In this document: positions 1-5,754 of the stretch, in pieces
How positions within the stretch are numbered: position 1 is the stretch's first letter
How the letters are laid out: every line of letters begins with the position of its first letter
Source: Rikenellaceae bacterium
Lineage (GTDB): Bacteria > Bacteroidota > Bacteroidia > Bacteroidales > Rikenellaceae
Length of the DNA stretch: 6,823 nucleotides
Reading direction: 5' to 3'
NCBI GenBank assembly: GCA_020859875.1
Contig: JAJBVJ010000106.1
Span: 1 to 6,823 of the forward strand
Program-made: the position numbers and the translations under genes
Notes under the pieces: model-generated
What the model was told of the DNA's origin: nothing
What the model saw: only the letters and a program-made list of their open reading frames with translations
The model's database searches: none

Positions 1-1
1 C

Positions 2-478
2 CAGTTGACGGTTAATGTGACCGGGGACGATACGTTCAATTCCGATATAACTATCGAATTACTTTCGGTGAGAACCTCGCGCGGGATAGCGATCATGGAC
101 CTGCTTGCCGGCGACGAAAACCTCACATTTATAGTGGCCCCCGATTATTACTACGACCTGGTGACCTCGACCACCTCCTTTTCGCAGGCCGATCCCTTCA
201 CATCGACGGTTTATCTCTTCCCGGGAACACACGACCAGACAGAGATCATCATAACTCTCAAGGACAGTACATTCTCGTACACGGGGACGTATACCCTTTC
301 CGATATTCCGCTGGACGACGATAATAGCCAGACCCTGACCCTTGTCCGCGCGGCAAATACGGTGGTCAACCTTATCTTGCGCAGTACCACGATACAGAAT
401 CCCGACGAGGATATTACCCTACAGGGACAGCTCACGGACTGGATCGATATGGGCGACCTCGAAGTAACCATAAACTAA
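2..478 (+). CDS. C-terminal part of a fimbrillin / FimB-Mfa2-like surface protein (5' end outside window)
   Basis: The reading frame is open from base 2 and runs 158 codons to a TAA; the true start is upstream, and the in-frame TTG at base 5 is not a convincing start because coding sequence is already open before it. The visible part is almost all alternating polar/hydrophobic beta-strand sequence. It contains a strand reading VYLFPGT, a strand ending in a small-residue/Asn pattern (RAANTVVNLILRS), and a C-terminal LTDW motif 12 residues from the end. That ending resembles the last strands of Bacteroidales fimbrillins and of the FimB/Mfa2 anchor family, which commonly finish shortly after a conserved Trp. 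It lies 7 bases before the next gene, so it is very likely co-transcribed with it. The simple ending, with no GLUG tail, makes a stalk or anchor subunit more likely than a tip adhesin, but the missing N-terminus (lipobox, Arg site) is what would decide this. Family call is moderate; subunit role is inference. Confidence 0.6.
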   Translation, partial: QLTVNVTGDDTFNSDITIELLSVRTSRGIAIMDLLAGDENLTFIVAPDYYYDLVTSTTSFSQADPFTSTVYLFPGTHDQTEIIITLKDSTFSYTGTYTLSDIPLDDDNSQTLTLVRAANTVVNLILRSTTIQNPDEDITLQGQLTDWIDMGDLEVTIN

Positions 479-485
479 GGCAGCC

Positions 486-2654
486 ATGAAAAGATCGATA
501 AACAAAATACTCTTTCCTGCCGCGGTTTGCATAGCGGCTTTGGCGGGATGTGCCCACGAGAATACTCAGTCGGGTTACGACGATCCCGGTGAAATTCGGT
601 TAAAAGGTATAGCCGACTCCGGGGCGGGTACCCGTGTAGGTCTCTCGGACGAGATTCCGGTATATCTGGTGGCTTTTAACAGCGGCGATATGACCCAAAG
701 GTATTTCGAACCCACGCGGATAACGAGCGCTACGGCACTCGACAGTTCGCCGACAGACCTGATACTAAACACCGCGAGGTATTACCCCCTTGGAGACAAT
801 GATATAAGCCTCTATGCTTATGTCGGTTCGATAAATTCGAGTTACCAGATGTCTCTTGTAGCCGGCGACGGCCAGCATAACGATTTTGTTTTGAGTAACT
901 ACGGGAAGCGGGCGAGCGATACGGCCCTCACCAAGGTCAAAGAGGGCGAAGGAACCCCCGGTTCGTCCGAAGACCCGGCCGAAATACTCCAATTCCGCCA
1001 CGTAATGACTCAGCTTACCGTTGCGGTGGAAGTGGATGAATCCCAGTCGCACTATGTCGACCCGGAACCGGAACTGGTGGAATTCGAGATAGACGGCGTC
1101 CCAACCCAGGGACTTTATTCCATAATGGCAAAGGAACCCGATCCGCTGGCAGCATCGGTGGAGGTGGCTACGGATAACAGTACCATACCGTACCAGGCGA
1201 ACTTGGGTGTCAACTATCTTGTTCCCAATGGGTTTGACCTGGTCGGCAAAAAGTTCTCATCGCTGCGGATAGACGATTACGTTGCCACCGGGGACGATCT
1301 CGACAAATTTATAATCACGGCCTCTAACGGAGAATCCGAAATGTTGCTTTATCCGGGCTATGCTTATAGGCTGACACTCAAGATACAGAAGCTGGAGCTT
1401 ACAGGGGTTGTACTGGAACAGGTAAACTGGGAAGAAAAATCCGTAAACCAACAGGATCCCACCTACGATCCGAATGTTCTGACGCTCGCCATCGACGGGG
1501 GATACGACAATTCGGGAGACGATAAGATAACCAAAGTGGTGCTCCACTCCAACGAAAACCGTCAGTATGTCGGCGATGCCTCCGGTACCGCTAACCAGAT
1601 CGATTTCGTAACCCTTCCCGCCGACGGGCGAGTCGATTCCGTAGACCTCTACACGGCTAAAGGGCTACTGATCAGAATGCCGATCGAGGCATTGCAGTAT
1701 GCCTCAAATACCCTTTCATTCAACCTGTCGAAGGTGGGAATGCTGCTGGCCGATCCGGCCAATACGGTCAACAGTGCGACCAATCCTTACCTGGTAACGA
1801 CCCTCGTCCAGTTCTTGAATATAGAAAAAGACCTCGGGGGATATTACCGTCAGCAGGCCGACATCGAAATAGAAACCTTCTCCGTGCCCCAGGTAAGCGA
1901 CGGATTCACCGGTTTCGGCACATTTACCGGAGTTTATGACGGAAATTCCCACTGGATCGGGAACGTCGATATATCCGGGCCGGGTCTCTTCGCCGAGAAC
2001 GAAGGCATGCTCATGGATATAAGGCTCTATACGGGTAATATGGATCTGGCGGGAAATACTTATGCCGGCTCAATTTGCGGAATCAACCGCGGACTGGTGT
2101 ACGGATGCCTCAACGAAGCCTCGCTTTTCAACGCCACGGGTACCGTAGGCGGAATAGTGGGACTCAATGAATCGGGCGGCCGGGTAGTAGGCTGTGTGAA
2201 TACGGGTAATATCCGTGCAGGGGTCGTGCTCGGAGGTATATGCGGCGAGAACCGAAGTACCGCAGCGGGTACCTTTGTCGCATGTCTTAGCATCGGCAAT
2301 ATATTCGCCGGCGGAACGATGGGCGGCGTTATCGGCTCTACGGTAGACGCACTCTCGACCGTAGTTATCGACACATGCTTCTGGCTCGAAGGGACATTCG
2401 GCTCAAACCCCGGCGGGGCCGAAGGGCCGACCGGTTCGGGAACTGTAGGGGATAATGACACCTCGTCACTTTCGCCCGAGAAGATGCGAAACGGACTTGC
2501 CGACGGCGAGACCGAGAGCGACCGCGTTGTCAATAGGCTCAACGCGGCCCTGCAGGCAGATGCCGATTATGTGTCGGATACCGCCTATACTATCAAACCG
2601 GAAGTGACAGGCATTACATGGCCGGCAGTTTGGAACGTAAATAATATTCCATAG
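486..2654 (+). CDS. Fimbrillin-like lipoprotein with C-terminal GLUG-type repeats (722 aa)
   Basis: A probable surface lipoprotein. The ATG follows the upstream stop by 7 bases and gives a clean signal peptide: Lys/Arg start (MKRSINKIL), hydrophobic core, lipobox ALAGC with Cys22. Residues about 23-318 look like a fimbrillin domain: a T-R site at 49-50, a YYP strand at 99-101 leading to LYAYV at 109-113, the strand FRHVMTQL at 170-177, and the closing motif VNW at 313-315. Residues about 330-430 form a further beta-rich domain I do not recognise. Residues 433-522 look like the usual entry to a GLUG region, including VYDG at 483-486, and 523-640 hold four GLUG-like units with Cys at 541, 570, 600 and 631. 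The end (about 660-722) has an LNAAL helix and a TWPAVW strand, as often closes such proteins. Known: fimbrillins build type V pili; GLUG motifs occur in secreted adhesin-like proteins. Inferred: accessory or tip adhesin of a pilus. Only 2 bases separate it from the next gene. Confidence 0.8.
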   Translation: MKRSINKILFPAAVCIAALAGCAHENTQSGYDDPGEIRLKGIADSGAGTRVGLSDEIPVYLVAFNSGDMTQRYFEPTRITSATALDSSPTDLILNTARYYPLGDNDISLYAYVGSINSSYQMSLVAGDGQHNDFVLSNYGKRASDTALTKVKEGEGTPGSSEDPAEILQFRHVMTQLTVAVEVDESQSHYVDPEPELVEFEIDGVPTQGLYSIMAKEPDPLAASVEVATDNSTIPYQANLGVNYLVPNGFDLVGKKFSSLRIDDYVATGDDLDKFIITASNGESEMLLYPGYAYRLTLKIQKLELTGVVLEQVNWEEKSVNQQDPTYDPNVLTLAIDGGYDNSGDDKITKVVLHSNENRQYVGDASGTANQIDFVTLPADGRVDSVDLYTAKGLLIRMPIEALQYASNTLSFNLSKVGMLLADPANTVNSATNPYLVTTLVQFLNIEKDLGGYYRQQADIEIETFSVPQVSDGFTGFGTFTGVYDGNSHWIGNVDISGPGLFAENEGMLMDIRLYTGNMDLAGNTYAGSICGINRGLVYGCLNEASLFNATGTVGGIVGLNESGGRVVGCVNTGNIRAGVVLGGICGENRSTAAGTFVACLSIGNIFAGGTMGGVIGSTVDALSTVVIDTCFWLEGTFGSNPGGAEGPTGSGTVGDNDTSSLSPEKMRNGLADGETESDRVVNRLNAALQADADYVSDTAYTIKPEVTGITWPAVWNVNNIP
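2052..2405 (+). repeat. Four tandem GLUG-like protein repeats in the 722-aa lipoprotein
   Basis: Residues 523-550, 551-578, 579-608 and 609-640 align by eye on a core of (G/A)G-x-(I/V)-(C/V)-G followed 9 to 14 residues later by a Cys. The clearest cores are VGGIVGLNESGG (unit 2) and LGGICGEN (unit 3), with Cys-x-x-x-G-x-I after units 2 and 3. Unit length grows 28, 28, 30, 32, and the column Cys fall 29, 30 and 31 residues apart. The repeat is at protein level; the DNA copies are diverged, so this is an old array. Such repeats are expected to stack as a beta-solenoid. Confidence 0.75.
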
Positions 2655-2656
2655 AG

Positions 2657-4594
2657 ATGAAAAAGTTAAATATAATATCACTAATTGCGACGGCATGTGC
2701 CGCCGTAATCCTGGGAGGATGTACCAAAGATCGATCTTTGGGAGGCCCCTCGTGGGAGGAGGGGCAACTGCTGAACCTTTCCGTTTCATTCGGGGAGCTG
2801 TCCACACGCCTTTCCGAGCTGGGCACCCCGTCCGATATGAACCAGACGACGATAGACGGAACCGATTACGGGCTGAACCATGTGGGACTGTATATCTACT
2901 ATACATCCGATTACGATAATGGCGACCTTTCAAAGCCCTATGTCCGAAATATGGAATGCATGATAGAGGGGGACAATACCCTTGTCCCCGTTCTTGCCGC
3001 CGGGCAAGACCCCGAGGATGCCAATATATTTATCTACGACAGGATGACCGTAGTGGCCTTCTATCCATACAATGCCGATATGAGTCTTCCCGAAAATTAT
3101 TTCGAAAAGCCGGCCGACGAGAAGTCCTATTATATCACCAAAAAGGACTACTCCGAGCAGTACTATATACCCTACAGGGCCTCGACCCAGACGAACCCTA
3201 CGATATCGTACTACACACAGCTTATTTTCTATCCGCGTAATACCTATAAGATCGAGATAGTGGTGGTGTGCGACGACGATTCCAAATTTGTCGGGGTGGA
3301 CGAGGTTATAATCCTCCCGAATATAGACCCGATAGATACCCAGGACACGGACCTCGACGGAAAGAGGGTCAAATGGTACGACGGGGTGAGCGAACTGTCC
3401 GACCGCGGAGGCGGTTCCAATGTAAGGCAATACTGGTCATATATTTGGACTACCGACGACGACCCGAACGATATACCGCGGGGTGAGATACTACTACAAG
3501 CCGGAGAACTCACTCTTATAGCTTCGCAGGACGTTTCCGTCCAGGAGCAGTACGTGTATCGATACGGATACAATATGACCACGGGCGAGATATTCATCCC
3601 TACGTCCACCAACCTGGTATGGGACGCGCAAAGTCTTTCGGACTTCCGCGGGGGTAATACGGACACCTATCAGGTGTGCGATATAGACTTGTCGGTCATG
3701 GGCAATTGGACGCCGAACGCGATAAACCGCGGCCGGTACGACGGCGGGGGCCATAAGATATTGAACCTTACCATCGACAGCGACGGAGGGAATGTCGGGT
3801 TGTTCTCGAAGATATCCAACAATTCGGTCATCTGCAATGTAAACCTTATCGAACCGCAGATCACGGTCAACTCCACCGACAGCACATCGGTGGGTGCAAT
3901 TTGCGGAAAGGTAAACGACGTGCTTACCGAGGCAGATATAGCCGACCTGATCGGGAATCTCCCCGACGGATTGTCGGAAGTGGTCAGGCAGGCACTGATC
4001 GCCGACCTGTTGGCCGACGCATACAGCGGTACATGCCGTGTGGTGGCTTGCCGCGTGGAAGAACCGACCATCACGGTCGATGCGCTCGCACCGCGGGTGG
4101 GCACGGTGGTCGGCGAAGCGGGGGCAAAGGACGACGACGGGGATTACTACTCCTTTATCAAAGACTGCTATTCATTGGGAGGTACCCTTACGGTGAATGC
4201 CGGAAACGAGGCCCTCAACGAGGGGGGATACGTCGGAGGATTTTGCGGTCTGAACAACGGAACCATACTGCGGTGCTATACCACCATAGAGGATATAACA
4301 TTCGATAAGCTGGATACCGACGGTGTTTCGCCAATCCCCTCATGGGAAGGGTTTACAAATATGGGTAACCTGTTCACGGCCGCCCAGGGAGCTATCCTTA
4401 CGGACGACTATTCGGTACTGGCGGACTCCGATAGCGGTGTCTTGCAGATGCCCGGCAGCTGGCCGTCCTGGAGTTCGGCCACCCCATACTGGCCTGTCCT
4501 TACAACGGGCTGGATATCGGACGACACATCTTACTGGTACGATGCCGGATCGGCTCCCGACAATTATCCTATCCTGCAGTGGGAAAGGCGTTAA
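2657..4594 (+). CDS. Fimbrillin-like lipoprotein with interrupted GLUG-type repeats (645 aa)
   Basis: A probable surface lipoprotein starting 2 bases after the previous stop. MKKLN start, hydrophobic core and lipobox ILGGC with Cys22 are plain. The front half (about 23-300) carries fimbrillin-like landmarks: S-T-R at 49-51, VVAFYPYN at 132-139, and the strand LIFYPRNTYKIEI at 189-201. It lacks the Trp closing motif of its upstream neighbour and instead passes through GEIFIP into NLVWDAQSL (319-327), the entry to a GLUG region. CDIDL (341-345) and RYDGGGHKI (360-368) are typical of that entry. Units follow with Cys at 393, 465, 504 and 540; the best GLUG core is GGYVGGFCGLNNGTILRCY at 523-541. 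Residues 419-458 are a probable helical insertion inside the first unit. The protein ends in YPILQW, a common ending of GLUG proteins. Likely job: secreted adhesin or pilus accessory subunit (inference). The next gene begins 14 bases later with nearly the same first codons. Confidence 0.8.
   Translation: MKKLNIISLIATACAAVILGGCTKDRSLGGPSWEEGQLLNLSVSFGELSTRLSELGTPSDMNQTTIDGTDYGLNHVGLYIYYTSDYDNGDLSKPYVRNMECMIEGDNTLVPVLAAGQDPEDANIFIYDRMTVVAFYPYNADMSLPENYFEKPADEKSYYITKKDYSEQYYIPYRASTQTNPTISYYTQLIFYPRNTYKIEIVVVCDDDSKFVGVDEVIILPNIDPIDTQDTDLDGKRVKWYDGVSELSDRGGGSNVRQYWSYIWTTDDDPNDIPRGEILLQAGELTLIASQDVSVQEQYVYRYGYNMTTGEIFIPTSTNLVWDAQSLSDFRGGNTDTYQVCDIDLSVMGNWTPNAINRGRYDGGGHKILNLTIDSDGGNVGLFSKISNNSVICNVNLIEPQITVNSTDSTSVGAICGKVNDVLTEADIADLIGNLPDGLSEVVRQALIADLLADAYSGTCRVVACRVEEPTITVDALAPRVGTVVGEAGAKDDDGDYYSFIKDCYSLGGTLTVNAGNEALNEGGYVGGFCGLNNGTILRCYTTIEDITFDKLDTDGVSPIPSWEGFTNMGNLFTAAQGAILTDDYSVLADSDSGVLQMPGSWPSWSSATPYWPVLTTGWISDDTSYWYDAGSAPDNYPILQWERR
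2725..2740. repeat. 16-base perfect palindrome just after the lipobox Cys codon
   Basis: The sequence CAAAGATCGATCTTTG equals its own reverse complement. It covers codons for residues 23-28 of the 645-aa lipoprotein, immediately after the Cys22 codon. As RNA it could fold into a 6-bp stem with a 4-base loop. It is inside coding sequence and could be chance; no protein is known to me that would bind it. Confidence 0.5.
2745..2765 (+). repeat. GC-rich inverted repeat, 7-bp stem and 7-base loop
   Basis: GCCCCTC at 2745-2751 pairs with GAGGGGC at 2759-2765 across a 7-base loop. It begins 4 bases after the palindrome at 2725-2740, so the two could form tandem hairpins in the mRNA about 70 to 110 bases into the 645-aa gene. 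No U-run follows, so it is not a standard intrinsic terminator. It may affect translation or RNA processing between subunits, or be chance. Confidence 0.4.
3791..4279 (+). repeat. GLUG-like repeat region in the 645-aa lipoprotein
   Basis: Residues 379-541 hold degenerate units that share a Cys, then an x-x-T-I-T-V or similar strand, then a VG-x-(I/V/F)-(C/V)-G core. The first two are visibly related: Cys393 with EPQITV at 399-404 and VGAICG at 412-417, and Cys465 with EPTITV at 469-474 and VGTVVGEAG at 481-489. The later ones run from Cys504 (CYSLGGTLTV) to VGGFCG at 526-531, and from Cys540. Column Cys spacing is 72, 39 and 36; the first becomes 32 once the insertion at 419-458 is removed. 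Confidence 0.65.
3911..4030 (+). other. 40-residue probable helical insertion inside a GLUG unit
   Basis: Residues 419-458 of the 645-aa lipoprotein separate the VGAICG core from the next strand (CRVVAC). They are rich in Ala, Leu, Asp and Glu with hydrophobic residues spaced 3 to 4 apart (LTEADIADLIGNL, then LSEVVRQALIADLLADAY), with a central P-D-G turn. This reads as a helix-turn-helix hairpin, unlike the beta-strand sequence on both sides. The other units of the protein have no matching segment. Base composition does not change obviously across it, so it need not be a recent insertion. Confidence 0.55.
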
Positions 4595-4608
4595 AAATAT
4601 TCAGCGAT

Positions 4609-5736
4609 ATGAAAAAGTTAATATATATATGCACTGCGGCAGCTCTCGCCCTGGCCTGTTCGAACGAGGAAGGGGAAAACGGCTATGGGCTCGAAAAGGG
4701 CGAACTGGCCTTTTCGGGCTCCGTATACCAAAGGACTGACGGCACGCTGAGCCGTGCCGGAGCCGACGATTTCTTCCAGAGCGGCTACATGATCGACGTG
4801 ACCCTGACGACAAATTACGATTCGACCCCGCAAAATTTCCAGTATTCCTACCAGAGCGGCGGGATATTCCGCGGTTCGCCGGCGTTCTATTTCAGCCTCG
4901 ACGACTCCTACATTACCGACCTGGTGGCAATTTGGCCTTCGCAGGATATACGCGACGAGGGTCTTATCACCGACCAGCGCGAACTCGAGAATTTCCGGAA
5001 GGCCGACTGGCTGACCGCCGAAGCGAGTGCGCAAAACATCATGCCCACCGAGGCACCCGTACCACTGTTCTTCGAAAGGGAAAACACCATGATCGAGTTC
5101 GAGATCGCAGGGCAGAATGCCGAGGGGATCGATATACAATCGCTCGTGCTGGAACTCGAAGTGGAGGGGACGGATCCGACCGCCTTCTGGGCCTACTGCG
5201 GCGACCCTAACGGGAATGCCATGCTTATCCTGGATGAGACCGTGAGCCTCTCCTCGACCGAAAGTTACCTTATCGGCCGGATGAGCGTTACGGACAATTA
5301 TACCTACACCATAATCTTCCCGGCGGTGACCCTGCCCCTCGAAAAAGGGAAAAGGTATCTGGTAACGTTGACCGCCCAGGGATACGATATGGATTCATTC
5401 GTCTATATCGGTACATTCACCCAGGACGAAAACAGCGGTATCGGGATTCCTTTTACCTCGCCGGAACTCGATGCCGACGGTAATTTTGTGGTCACGCAGC
5501 CCGAGCAGCTGGTAACCATGTCATACCTTATTCGGCATTATCCTCATCCGTCCACCTATGCGTGGGCGAGCGCTACCTATGTAATCGCGGACGATATGGT
5601 ACTGACCGAAGAGTATGCCGAGCTGTATATTCCCATACCGCGTGGCGATTTCAGCGGAAGCATACGTTCGGAGGACGGGACGGAATTGGAAAACCTTACA
5701 TACGGCGACGGACAGACGCTCGCATTATACGAATAA
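4609..5736 (+). CDS. Fimbrillin-like lipoprotein with a short GLUG lead-in but no repeats (375 aa)
   Basis: The chosen ATG gives MKKLIYI, a short hydrophobic core and lipobox ALAC with Cys17. A GTG 30 bases earlier is in frame but overlaps the preceding gene and adds a non-signal N-terminus, so it is rejected. After the Cys comes an acidic run (SNEEGE). Fimbrillin landmarks: L-S-R at 47-49, DLVAIWP at 104-110, DWLTAE at 133-138, and FFERENTMIEFEI at 154-166. Like the preceding gene, it has no Trp closing motif and passes through GIGIP into NFVVTQPEQL at 292-301, then ADDMVL, YIPIPRGDFSGS at 340-351 and ENLTYG. Those match the order of elements that open GLUG regions (eqL, DIDL, PI-x-F-x-G, NLT), but the protein ends at residue 375 before any GLUG repeat. 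It sits 14 bases after the previous gene and 18 before the next. Probably a compact pilus-like surface lipoprotein; whether the short tail is functional or a remnant is open. Confidence 0.78.
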   Translation: MKKLIYICTAAALALACSNEEGENGYGLEKGELAFSGSVYQRTDGTLSRAGADDFFQSGYMIDVTLTTNYDSTPQNFQYSYQSGGIFRGSPAFYFSLDDSYITDLVAIWPSQDIRDEGLITDQRELENFRKADWLTAEASAQNIMPTEAPVPLFFERENTMIEFEIAGQNAEGIDIQSLVLELEVEGTDPTAFWAYCGDPNGNAMLILDETVSLSSTESYLIGRMSVTDNYTYTIIFPAVTLPLEKGKRYLVTLTAQGYDMDSFVYIGTFTQDENSGIGIPFTSPELDADGNFVVTQPEQLVTMSYLIRHYPHPSTYAWASATYVIADDMVLTEEYAELYIPIPRGDFSGSIRSEDGTELENLTYGDGQTLALYE

Positions 5737-5754
5737 CGAAACTGACGGAAAGCT

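Noticed and set aside
2405..2445. GC-rich CCCC/GGGG inverted repeat near the end of the 722-aa gene
   Set aside because: Only a 4-bp stem, within Gly/Pro codons, and no U-run; too weak to call a terminator or regulatory hairpin.
2060..2542. Long reverse-strand open frame opposite the GLUG array (160 codons)
   Set aside because: It lies entirely within a well-supported gene, its product is Pro/Ser-rich low-complexity sequence as expected from the reverse of Gly-rich codons, and it has no recognisable domain or start context.
2930..3430. Reverse-strand open frame of 166 codons
   Set aside because: Shadow of the 645-aa lipoprotein gene; no signal, domain or neighbour supports it. The same applies to the other antisense and out-of-frame openings in the window.
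4579..4608. Earlier GTG start for the 375-aa lipoprotein
   Set aside because: It overlaps the end of the preceding gene by 16 bases and places ten non-signal residues before a perfect MKKL lipoprotein signal; the ATG at 4609 matches the paralogue's start.
4612..4630. A-run and (AT)5 tract at a gene start as a possible phase-variation site
   Set aside because: Both tracts are short (5 As, 5 AT pairs), below the length usually needed for frequent slippage, and are explained by AT-rich codons for Lys, Ile and Tyr.
4323..4739. Forward open frame spanning the junction of the 645-aa and 375-aa genes
   Set aside because: Wrong frame for both flanking lipoproteins, Arg/Pro-rich shadow product, and it would overlap two well-supported genes.
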